Positions 51,501 to 64,000 of a stretch of DNA of 64,000 nt are shown here, in pieces. A program made the position numbers and the translations under genes. The notes beneath the pieces were generated by a model. The model worked only from the letters and a program-made list of their open reading frames with translations, was not told where the DNA came from and ran no database searches. The DNA is from Stercorarius parasiticus (lineage: Eukaryota > Chordata > Aves > Charadriiformes > Stercorariidae), in the NCBI GenBank assembly GCA_013396915.1, contig VWZL01001286.1:1-64000 (forward strand), read 5' to 3'. How positions within the stretch are numbered: the first letter of the stretch is position 1; each line of letters opens with the position of its first letter.

Positions 51501-52853
51501 AAAGTCTAAAACCAGTGGGCGCAAAGCCCACAATGGATGTCACAGAACCTATAGGCCTTCACGGAGAATTCAGGTCCAGCCATCTGCAGTTTTTAATTAT
51601 GAATCAAATGCTCAGAGAGAAGGAATGCATTTGACCTAGATTCCTACAGTGGGTCATTTGCATTCTTCCTCTCACCTGCAAAGAAGGATGTTCCAAGCAC
51701 CAAGAGCAAAGGAAAAGAGACAACAGCAAAGCCAATCTGAGAGACAGAGAATTAGAAGACGCCCTGTTACCCATTCCAGCTTGGATAGCAACATCAACCA
51801 GGTACTTCAGAGTTACTCAGAGATTGCAATTCTTCTGACTCTGTGTGAATGTATCTACAGGTAAAGCCTCCTAAACCTTCTAAAAGGATATACATTAAGC
51901 AGTCTGGCAAATATATCTGGATATGTTGATACACCCGCTTCCTCCTGCCACTCTTTCATTTCCCTGCTCCAAAACATTTGCTGAAAGTTTTCTACGTTTT
52001 CCTCTAACTTTATTCTACAGCAAAAGTCAGCACATTTTCCTCCCTGATTCTAGTCACTAGTGGCCTCTGCTGGACACCTCTGTTACTCCAGACAATAAAT
52101 TGTAAAAAAACCCAAACACACAGATACATATAGTGGCTTGTATTTTCTATTTCTGTTTTTACAAGACTTGTCTTCCCTTTGTTGGTCAGACAGCAGTGTC
52201 CATCTTCGCAAACTCCACATCGCACAAAGGGAAAACTGCAAGGTTGTAATTAGAGGTTTCAAGTTCCACAAAGCATCCACCTGTGTCTGTAGCCAGATCT
52301 GGTAATTTGACTAACAAGGACATATTCCACAAAAAAAACCACCAAAAACCAAGACAAGGACCTATTCAATCATTTTTCAGAGAATGAAGCAAGCTGAGAA
52401 GAACAATGCTACTTTTATATACCAGAACCTAAATGTCTGCCTATGGAAATACCCAGGAACAGTTACTGCCCTTAAAACCTTATTTAAGTCTAACTCAGGT
52501 ATAAAGGAGGAGGAAACAACAGGAAAAAATATTCACCGATTTTTAAAAACAGGAGGACCACCCCCCCAACAAGTTTTTAAACTAAAGGGCTCAAAGCCAG
52601 AAGGAACTTTTCATTTCAACAGAAGCCATCAAATCTCTCCTTGGAATGAAAAACAGGGTAACACCAACTTTATGAGACTTCTACCAATAGATTTACTCAC
52701 CCCTGGGATTTTCAGCAATTCGGCAATGAGGAGAGGCAGCTTCAGGGCAGCCACACTCCCAGTCACACCCACCAGGACACAGAATTTTTTCTGCAGCACC
52801 GATGTGCTCTTTTCTGCAGGAAACCCTGGTTCTGGCTGTGAGAAGGGCTCCAT
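36479..52853 (-). CDS. PPCDC: Phosphopantothenoylcysteine decarboxylase, complete coding sequence in five exons
   Basis: Coding joins on the minus strand: 52853-52701, 47609-47514, 43793-43665, 41628-41460, 36564-36479. These give 210 codons plus TGA (the human protein is about 204 residues). The family is an FMN-dependent flavoprotein that decarboxylates 4'-phosphopantothenoylcysteine to 4'-phosphopantetheine, the third step from pantothenate to coenzyme A. Visible signatures are the Rossmann-like [13 protein letters not shown] near residues 28-40, His94 in VLHIELRRW (equivalent to the catalytic His of plant HAL3), [14 protein letters not shown] sequence near 105-113, PAMNTAMW at 143-150 with Asn146, and CGD at 179-181 with the substrate-recognition Cys179. 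All splice sites are GT-AG and phases close. The ATG at 52853 has A at -3 and G at +4, with only a few non-coding bases before it in its exon. No break is present and the gene looks functional. Confidence 0.96.
37412..37590 (-). mobile_element. Ancient CR1-type 3' fragment
   Basis: agaattttaaggccagagat followed by a decayed tgttgtctaaccccatgt resembles the reverse complement of the 3' end of old CR1 families seen in turtles, crocodiles and birds. Much more diverged than the other CR1 copies here. Confidence 0.5.
38997..39591 (+). mobile_element. Solo LTR of an avian endogenous retrovirus, about 595 bp
   Basis: Starts tgctgcgctagttttcactg and ends ggttaaaccacaaca, so it has TG...CA termini. 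It is flanked by attac (38992-38996) and actac (39592-39596), a possible 5-bp target duplication with one mismatch. An ATTAAA at 39459-39464 fits an LTR polyadenylation signal in this orientation. I associate this LTR type with many bird genomes; the exact family is not assigned. No internal retroviral genes are present. Confidence 0.8.
39995..40105. repeat. Ancient L3/MIR-like fragment
   Basis: gcatctcagatttccatctg then tgaaacagggatgacaacaa matches the familiar cctcagtttcc...atctgtaaaatggggat block of old amniote elements. Confidence 0.4.
41020..41165. repeat. Ancient L3/MIR-like fragment
   Basis: gagatgaggaactgaggcat followed by cacagcagagggcaagatca resembles the gatgaggaaactgaggca core of old amniote elements in the opposite orientation to the one near 40.0 kb. 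Confidence 0.4.
41460..41628 (-). CDS. PPCDC: PPCDC exon 5
   Basis: Acceptor ctctttcag, 56 codons plus one base, from [20 protein letters not shown] to LVCGDE, donor GTTAGT from 41459. Carries the PAMNTAMW and CGD motifs. Confidence 0.94.
41629..43664 (-). other. PPCDC: PPCDC intron 4
   Basis: Unique-looking intron sequence with a (GT)7 microsatellite at 43316-43329. No exon or element beyond that is recognised. Confidence 0.8.
43316..43329. repeat. (GT)7 microsatellite
   Basis: Seven perfect GT units, followed by a short GA-rich run, in a PPCDC intron. Confidence 0.85.
43665..43793 (-). CDS. PPCDC: PPCDC exon 4
   Basis: Acceptor catccacag, 43 codons from [14 protein letters not shown] to GICDNLL, donor GTGAGT from 43664. 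Carries the conserved His (residue 94) and APLDANT segment. Confidence 0.94.
43794..47513 (-). other. PPCDC: PPCDC intron 3
   Basis: Contains the plus-strand CR1 at 44143-45474, antisense to the gene. The remainder shows nothing recognisable. Confidence 0.8.
44143..45474 (+). mobile_element. CR1 LINE with an open reverse-transcriptase reading frame, 5'-truncated
   Basis: A 423-residue frame (44158-45429) covers much of the CR1 ORF2 reverse transcriptase and C-terminus. Motif A is [14 protein letters not shown] at residues 51-64, then [14 protein letters not shown] at 109-122, the catalytic FADD box at 140-143, and the typical HLEYCVQFW and HWNSLP blocks. The 3' tail (actcgatgatctcgaaggtc, then ATTCTATG repeats) is intact. 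An in-frame stop just upstream (44140-44142) marks the truncation. There is no endonuclease or ORF1, so it cannot mobilise alone. The lack of stops and good tail suggest a relatively young insertion. It lies in PPCDC intron 3, antisense to the gene. Confidence 0.93.
47514..47609 (-). CDS. PPCDC: PPCDC exon 3
   Basis: Acceptor ccaattag, 32 codons beginning [14 protein letters not shown] and ending DEDEWQ, donor GTGAG from 47513. Phase 0 at both ends. Confidence 0.93.
47610..52700 (-). other. PPCDC: PPCDC intron 2
   Basis: About 5.1 kb with no recognisable mobile element or exon. A 196-codon plus-strand open frame at 48429-49019 resembles nothing known to me and is probably chance. Confidence 0.75.
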
Positions 52854-52867
52854 GCTCCGATCAAACT
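52701..52867 (-). CDS. PPCDC: PPCDC exon 2 (first coding exon)
   Basis: Acceptor ctgtgcttgtag before 52867, ATG at 52853-52851, 51 codons ending IPG, donor GTGAGT at 52700-52695, phase 0. Encodes the nucleotide-fold start ([14 protein letters not shown]). Confidence 0.93.
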
Positions 52868-54538
52868 CTACAAGCACAGAAAAACAGAGACACTTGACTA
52901 ATGGTGCCGCTGAGTGAGGCTAGCAAAGCAGGGCTCCAACGCCAGTGTATTCCTGAGGGCACAGATTTAAGCCTGGACTGCAGGACTTGGAGTAATTCAG
53001 TCTGAGGATGAACACTCAGACCCCAATCCACAAAGCTTTTGGGCATCAGCGTACTTTTAAGCACAGCAGTAGTCTACTCCTGTTTAATTACAATTTGCTC
53101 TCAGACACTGGTGAACAGAACAGAACACTAAAACCCATGCAGGCAGTCCACAAAAACTTCCTGGTAAAGCCCACAGTCCCCAAAAGAAAGATACACTCTC
53201 ACACGTTGAACAAGGTCCAGAGTTTACAATAAATCTACCTTTCGCACTAACTGCTGGGAAGACATGAAACCCCCAGCTGGGTCGGTCTCCCTTCACACTG
53301 TCTGGTAATAAATGCAGGGAGTAATAAATTTTAGTAATTAAAAAATTTGGGGCCCTGAGGCACGCTTTATCATCTTACTTCCTATTATATCATCATGTAT
53401 TTACCACTGCGTTAGAAATGACTCCCTAGCATATGGGGGGAAAAAACCCACCAATGAATAAGAGGTAGAAGACAACAGCCACTGAGTGAAAACACCTTCT
53501 CAGGGACGTCAAAGTCAGAACTGCTCGCTCCCCCACCAGTGCCGAGCGAAGGGATCCGCAGCCGCTTTGGAAGGCTGAGCTGGCAGCTGTCTCTCAGGTC
53601 TCCGGCCTCCTCACAGCTTCCCTGTGCTGCTGCCACACCAGTAAATCACAAACGGCTCTTCTGGTGAGGAAAAGTGCTCCTCCGCAGAATCGACGTGAAT
53701 ATCTGTTTAGTGAGTGATTAGCAAAGAGTAAATTCACTTCTTAAAAAATCTGAAAAATGTGTTTCTAGCAAAGACATTACCCTGGGACTCAGTAAGGTTT
53801 GTTCAATGTTTCCAACATCCTTGTTATTCAGAGGAAGTTACTTGGAAGTGTTTTGGGGAGAACAAAAAGGAAGAAAAAGGTGTTTCCGCTCCCCTTATTT
53901 TTGGTACCAACTGAGCTGCTGGAGTGAGGGGGCTGGATTCCCAAGAGAGGGAAATTTACCCCTTTGGTCCTCCCCTGAAATCATTCAGCAGCAGGTTTAG
54001 AGATCCTTCATGGGGTGATTCAGTTACGCATCAGCCTGACCTCCACACCCAGCCACATGAGCACCCATCAGGTGCGGCACAACAGCAATAACACGTTCTT
54101 TTTCTACACTCTGCTTGCAATTAATACATTTAACTCAGGCTCCTGAGGTTTCTCTGTGTGTTTATAAAAAATTGCTAGCATAGGAGCACATTGTCAGCTT
54201 CTCAGCACTGATTAGCACAAGTAATTAGAAGCAAGGAAATCCAGCCTGTATATTGGCTGCACGATTTCAACACTACAGCGACACTTCACATGTTTATCTA
54301 GTACCTCATTAAAATTAAGTTTATGCCTTCACAGCAAGGAAAACATCCACTTCCCTTATAATTACTAAATGACAATTAATTCACTGAAACATCCAGATCT
54401 TAAAGCCTGGGGAAAAGGCCTTAAATTCCCCTTAAAAAGGGGAATAATGCATAATTTTTTAATGGGCAGTTTTCAAAAATGGCTGGCTATTAGGGATAAA
54501 ACAAGAGCGCGACGTTCTGGGCCGCGCATTCCTCTTAC
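52868..54538 (-). other. PPCDC: PPCDC intron 1 (upstream limit tentative)
   Basis: Lies between the exon 2 acceptor and the CpG promoter. A usable donor, tttgg|gtaaga, sits on the minus strand at 54538-54533 and may end the untranslated first exon; this choice is uncertain. Confidence 0.4.
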
Positions 54539-54739
54539 CCAAACACAGCTCTGGGGAGTCAGCTAAGAAGCCGTTAGAACGCAAGTAGCTTACAGGGCTA
54601 TTTAGTTATTTTATTAGCATTTTAACAGCTGAAAACAGCTTCAAAAGGCCGCTGAGGCGGAGAATACAACCAAGACACCCCGGGCACTTCTGAAACGTAA
54701 AGAAGCAATGTTTATATACCGGTAGCAGCAGAGGGCCCG

Positions 54740-55150
54740 GTGAGGAAAGCGACAATGCCCCAAGCTCCAGCCCCACAGCCCCCTCCCAGCGGAGGCCCCG
54801 ACCCGCCTGCGCCGCCGCCAGACAGTGGGAGCGCGACCCCTCCGCGCCCCGGAAGCCGAAGTGCAGGCTGGGAAACGCTGATTGGCTCTACTGGCGCATG
54901 CGCGGGGCGGTGGGGGCCTGAGGCGGCGGCGGCTCTTGACGGGTTTTAGCCCGGGGCCCTGCCCGCCACCCCGCCGTACCCCTCAGGCGCTGGCAGTCTC
55001 CGGAGCGCTGGGTAGGGCCGGTTCCGGCTCCGCTGCCGGCGCCTCAAGCCCTCCCGGGCAGCCCGAGAGGGGCTGGCGGGCCTCGCGGCCCTCGGCACCC
55101 CAGGATCAGCCGCTCCACAGCGCCGGGGAGAAAAGGCTACACGCGGGATC
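54740..55150 (-). promoter_or_regulatory. PPCDC: CpG-island promoter of PPCDC
   Basis: GC- and CpG-rich block upstream of PPCDC. It carries a GCGCATGCGC NRF1-type palindrome (54894-54903), a CCGGAAG ETS/GABP-type site (54849-54855) and an inverted CCAAT box (ATTGG, 54881-54885). This is a typical housekeeping arrangement, apt for a coenzyme A biosynthesis gene. The transcription start and untranslated exon 1 are inferred to lie here. A TATA-like gtatataaa occurs at about 54719-54711 but may be incidental. Confidence 0.7.
54894..54903. promoter_or_regulatory. NRF1-type binding site
   Basis: Perfect GCGCATGCGC palindrome within the PPCDC CpG island, close to a CCAAT box and an ETS site. Confidence 0.65.
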
Positions 55151-55185
55151 GCTGCTGGGGCAGGCAGGCGGTTTAAAGCTCCTCA

Positions 55186-55640
55186 GAATCACAGAGTGGT
55201 TAGAGTTGGAAGGGACCTTAAAGCTCATGTAGCGCAACCCCCACTGCCCTGGGCAGGGGCACCTTCCACCAGACCAGGTTGCTCCCCATCCAGTCTGGCC
55301 TTGAACACCTCCAGGGATGGGGCAGCCACAGCTTCTCTGGGCAACCTGGGCCAGGGTCTCATCGCCCTCACAGCAAAGAATTTCTTCCTAAGACCTAGTC
55401 TAGATCTCTCCTCTTTCAGTTTAAAACTGTTCCCCTCGTCCCATGGCTCCCCTCCCTGCTCCAGAGCCCCTCCCCAGCTTTCCTGGAGCCCCTTAAGGGA
55501 CTGGAAGGGGCTTGAAAGTCTCCCCAGAGCCTTCTCTTGTCCAGGCTGAACCCCCCCAGCACTCTCCTCACAGCAGAGGGGCTCCAGCCCTCGGAACATC
55601 TTCATGGCCTCCAAGAGGTCCATGTTCTCTTTGTGCTGAG
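55186..55640 (-). mobile_element. CR1 LINE, 3' portion
   Basis: The plus strand begins agaatcacagagtggttaga then gttggaagggacctta and continues through agaccaggttgctccccatc and ctcacagcaaagaatttctt, the reverse complement of a CR1 tail. It occupies most of the gap between the PPCDC promoter and the SCAMP5 3' end. Confidence 0.9.
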
Positions 55641-55914
55641 GAAACTCTTTAACGGAGGATCCTACCTCAGGCAAGGTTTTAGGTGTGTCAGAAGGCCACA
55701 GAAAACTTGCTGCTAGGGAAAAAAGCGTGTGTAGGGGAAGAAGGTAGAGAAGAGGGGTGCCTGATGGGTGCAGGGCCATTGGCTACTCCTGCATCCCCAC
55801 GAGAGGTGGTGGACAGCGCCCAGTGATGGATGAGCCCAGCAGGGCATTACAGACCATGAGTGAAACCTTTCCTACAGGATTCAGGGCAGCCGCAGAGAGC
55901 CGGCAGGCAGAAAG

Positions 55915-58385
55915 TGGGTTAGAGGACTGCTTGTTTATTGTCTGATGCAGAAGCACAGCAGATCTGGGGCAGCATGTGGTGTGTGCTTCCCAGATACGGA
56001 TTAAAAGCAGCCGCTCTGGGCATCCCTCTAACATTGGCAGCTGCAAACCAGCAGCAAGAAAGGCAAGAGGGCTCTGTGTCACAGGCTGTGAGACATGGAA
56101 AGCAATGGGGAGACCTCAGTAAAACCCCAAGCGTGCACTAGAAACACCCAAGCATCAGCTCTCCCGCCCCGTGGGCTTCAGCAGCACCATGCCTCAGTCA
56201 CAACCATGGCAGACCCCACCTAAAGCGGTGACAGATTCAAAATAAGTACAGTTATGGTATCCTGCCTGGCTTGCGCTGGCAGGTCAGGAAGGCTGAAGCC
56301 AGAGGGGCAGGTTTCAGCAGTCAGCACTTGCACTCGCCCATTCAGGAGACACACCGGAGAGGAGGGTTAGATGCTGAAGCAATGTCTGTTAGTTATAGCT
56401 TGTTACAGTTATTATTTATGCATCTTATTGTAAATGCAAAAGGTGAAGTCACTTAATTCATCGTTTCTCAGACATGGATGACAGAGCACGTGATTTGGCA
56501 TAGTCAGTTTTAGGCTAGCTATAAATGAATTGCACAATATTTAAACCTGATTAAGTACATAATAGGCTCAGCAAAGGATTACTTTTCTTCTTACATTTTA
56601 TACATATATATACACACACGCACAGACAGGCATTTTATCATTAGCTGCATTTAGTCTTGTCAAGAGACGACTGCCTACTGCAGAATGACTGAAGTGATAC
56701 CCTTAAAAGGAAACTATTCTTGGTGGGCTTTGCTGGAAAGAGAAGTTCCTCTTTGGGGTGATTCTCGTAGGTAGGAGTCACAGACAAGTAGTGAGGGGAG
56801 AGGGGACATGGGTGAGGGCTTGGGGTCACGCACAGCTCTGGCTAGCTGTGGCATGAGCGGTGGCACGCTGAGCTCTTTGCCTGCAGCGGGCAGGAGATAT
56901 TTGAGCCAAGGAGCCAGACCGGACTCTGGGCTGCTTTTCTAGGTCTTGGAGAAAAATTTGGCTTATTTAAAGTGCATTGAGAGTCAGAAAAGCATCTCTG
57001 AGAAGGAGCTTTCCCTACTCCTGCCCTGCAGCATCCATCAGCTCCCCATTTATGAACCGATCTTTTCCAGGGTCTGCCAGTCACCGTCCCCAGCTGCCAC
57101 AGCCCAAGAGTTCAGCTGCCTCCCACTAAGGTGCAAGATCATTATTTAAAGCCTGACGCCTCCCTAACTAGGCAGGGATTTGGGGCTGACAGGAGCAGGG
57201 ATTTCTGCACTGGGAAAATATACAGCCACGTTTCACTGTGCTGTTTAGAAGTGCAAGCAAGCGGGAATCCTTCCCACCAGCCTGGAGGTTTCCTAAAGAG
57301 CCTTAAGTTAGCGTGTGCCTCAAAAAGCTAACGGGGACAAATCTTGGTCTCGCTATTTCCATGGTCAGTGAGAACTGGTTGTATGTGCTTGCATACGGGT
57401 TGGCAAGATTTGACCCAGAGCCTTGCCCAAGAATAGGTCCTCTGAGAAACACTCTGCCAATTTTATAGCTGCTTTTCAAAACGGAAGCCTTTAAAAAACA
57501 GACTCGGGATGCAGAATCTGGAACGGGATGGTTGTATCCCAACACACACGCAAACACACACACAGTGCGCCAGGGCTCCTGCCCACACTTGCACACGAAT
57601 ACTGGTCTGCCACATCAAAATGTGAACTACTCATGTACAACACCACACTGAGAGAAATTGTAGATCCTGAGCCAGGGTGTAGATTAAGAATCTCTTGGCT
57701 TCCAGCATATCAACAGCAAGATTTAGTATTTCTTTCTGCCCCCCTGGCCTTATTTTTTTGTTGTTTTTGGTTTTGTTTTTTAAAATGCTAAATCAGCCAG
57801 CCACCAGCTAGTAAAAAAGCAAAAGAAAAGGGAGAATTCCCAGGATTGCTTGCCCTTGCTGAGACGGTGGCAAGTGGCTGGACTCTACCAACTGAAAGAG
57901 AAAACTCACACGCGTCAGAAACCTGTGGTTCAGCGCTTTTTCCAAGAGGGGAGATGGGTGCTGGTTGCTGTTTTTATCTTTCCCTTTGAGGGGAGGTGGG
58001 GGGGGGGTGGCTTTTGGCTGCTGTAGTTCTAACATACACCTATCACTACGGTAATTAAAAAACCACCACCATACACTATTTCACAGGGAAAAAGAAGACA
58101 ATGTGAACCTACACTTACTACCACACACAACAAGAGCCCTGCAGGTCAACTCATGGCCTCTTCAAAATGGAAAATAAAAGAGAAAAGAAGAGCTCAAGAC
58201 GATAACGGGGGGGAAAAAAATGAAAAAAAAAAATCCAAAATTATCTTGTTACAAAGACCAGGAAAAGAAGAACCGTTATGGTACACTCCAACTCTCCGAA
58301 ATAGCTGCAGAAACTCGGCTCAGCTTTTCTCCTCCTCCTCCCTTTACCCCCCCAGCTCTTTCGCCCAAGGACAGAGTCCTGCTGC
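55915..58385 (-). other. SCAMP5: SCAMP5 3' untranslated region (about 2.45 kb)
   Basis: From the TGA at 58388-58386 to just beyond a minus-strand AATAAA at 55939-55934. The stretch is AT-rich in parts, with no exon or open frame of note, consistent with a long 3' UTR of a brain-type gene. Its end is inferred. Confidence 0.5.
55934..55939 (-). promoter_or_regulatory. SCAMP5: Candidate SCAMP5 poly(A) signal (AATAAA)
   Basis: The only canonical hexamer I found on the minus strand between the SCAMP5 stop codon and the CR1 at 55640. Confidence 0.45.
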
Positions 58386-62595
<4,210 letters not shown>

Positions 62596-62602
<7 letters not shown>

Positions 62603-62623
62603 GCCTGCACGGGCTCAGCCTCT
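62596..62623 (-). CDS. SCAMP5: SCAMP5 exon with start codon
   Basis: ATG at 62602-62600 followed by GCAG, then donor GTACTT (62595-62590), weaker than consensus after +3. The upstream acceptor is probably ctgtggaacag ending at 62624, so about 21 nt of 5' UTR share the exon. Chosen because M-A-E joins in phase to KANNFPPLP. Confidence 0.8.
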
Positions 62624-64000
62624 CTGTTCCACAGGAAAAGCAGGGGAAAAAAAACTGGGAGTTTTACCAAAGCTGGAAGAAAATGAGAGAAAAAGCAACG
62701 TGAAGTGGTCAGGTCCCTCCCCAAAGAGCTTTCACCTTCCCACCACTCTGGAACAGCTCGAGGACAGCACCCTAACAGGGCATTTCGCTTTATGTGTGCC
62801 AACACTTTCCTCTACGGTATTCGCACGTCCCGGCTTACCACCTGCACCTGGCTGGAGGCAGGATAAATCCCAGCTCCTCTGTCTCAGGGCTTATGCACTG
62901 GTTAAGGCGGAAGATTAAGAGAAGATCTAGTGATGTGGGGCAGGGCGCAGGCTTAACCTCCCACCCCCGACTGACCTACATGCATCCCCGGGAGAGGGGC
63001 CAGGCTCTGAAATCCTCAAAATCCTCAAGTTTGTTACCTGGCCCAAAAACATTTTTTTTTTTTTTAATTTTTCTTTCTACAAAGAGCCTCTCTTCCAGCA
63101 CAGGGAACTACCTGATGGCATCACAGCTCCCTGCACATCCTCTGCGAGCATGAGCCAGAAATCAGGACAAAAGGGAACAGGGAAATCAGCTGAAAATATC
63201 AGCAGGAAAAAAGAAAATAAATCAGTGGCGATTGTTACTAATGAGTCACTTGCATGCTGGCTTAACGATTACTCATTTTGGCACCTTGTGGGGTATCTTG
63301 CAGGTGGGAGCTCAGCATCCCAGGATGCTCCCAGACCACGCCAGGCTCAGCCCTCTCCCAGCAATGAAAATTCAGCAAAATTAAAGCAAAAAATTAAGTG
63401 TGAGGGCAGCCGCTCTGCATATCTCGACCTGCCAGCAGGTCTTGCTGTCTCAGGCAGAGGAATGGCACCAGTCAACACATTTCTCGTGACTCAGGGTGCT
63501 GGCGGTCAGTGCTTCAGAGGAGAAGGGAGGGTTTTTGGGGGGTCTTCGCCAGGGGCAGCCCCCACAACCACCACCCAGCGCCAAAAACACCGGCCAGGCA
63601 AAGCAAACCCGTCTCCTGGCACCCGACAGCAGCCCATGGCTAACTCCATCGCTATAAATATGAGCTGACGTCTCTCCGCCATGACGGAAGCCAACGGCGA
63701 TGCACCGGGGGTGTCATGTCCCCCTCCCAGCACGTGTAACATACAGCCAAGCGTGCCCTCCGCCCCGACGCCTGCCCTGGTGCTGCAAAAACCAGGTGCT
63801 TTTGGAAAATTTGGGTGCTTTTTTAGCAAAGCTGATAGGGGGTGTTGCAAATTGGGGGGTAGGCTTTTGCAACATGACCCTCTGGTGATCACACCGTGTG
63901 CTGGGGGTGCCAGCCCCGGGGGATGAGGTTGGGGGGGGAGGGGGGTTGCTGCCCGTGGGTTTCTATGGGCGAAGGGCCGCGTACCCCACGCACCATCCCC
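62624..64000 (-). other. SCAMP5: Upstream SCAMP5 intron or 5' flank
   Basis: No coding sequence is recognised. A pyrimidine tract and acceptor at the left end indicate that at least one further untranslated exon and the promoter lie to the right, probably beyond the window. A T-rich run occurs near 63.06 kb. Confidence 0.5.

Noticed and set aside
52384..52917. 177-codon plus-strand open frame
   Set aside because: It is antisense to PPCDC exon 2 and its intron, and part of its openness is a shadow of the real exon.

Overview
The window looks like a piece of a bird chromosome. Three things point that way: CR1 LINE copies ending in the ATTCTATG-type 3' repeat, a solo LTR of a type I associate with birds, and vertebrate genes with compact introns. 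Three protein-coding genes are recognisable, all on the minus strand: SCAMP5 (right), PPCDC (middle) and the homologue of human C15orf39 (left edge, cut by the window). From memory this is the order and relative orientation of human 15q24.2, so it is a conserved synteny block. The genes do not form a pathway: SCAMP5 is a four-pass vesicle membrane protein, PPCDC is a coenzyme A biosynthesis enzyme, and C15orf39 is uncharacterised.

Layout. 1-1525: large second exon of C15orf39, broken by two single-N joins. 1526-5610: its first intron. About 5385-5960: its CpG-island promoter and first exon. 6013-10609: a 2,298-bp block present twice with a single N between the copies, most likely a false assembly duplication. 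10610-35944: intergenic DNA with minisatellites, two CR1 fragments and no gene I can support. 35945-55150: PPCDC, with five coding exons giving a complete 210-residue protein; its introns hold a solo LTR, a CR1 with an open reverse transcriptase frame, and older repeats. 54740-55150: PPCDC CpG promoter with NRF1-, ETS- and CCAAT-type sites. 55186-55640: a CR1 between PPCDC and SCAMP5. 55915-62602: SCAMP5, with six exons from the ATG giving 235 residues. 62624-64000: upstream, probably intronic, SCAMP5 sequence.

I assembled the exon structures by hand from splice sites, reading phase and recalled protein families; for PPCDC and SCAMP5 all phases close exactly. I see no bacterial-type operon, CRISPR array, tRNA or rRNA. 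I did not find an undescribed biological system. The most useful observations are the assembly artefacts around the N bases, a (GT)10 tract at the SCAMP5 exon 3 acceptor, and the CR1 with an open reverse transcriptase frame inside PPCDC.
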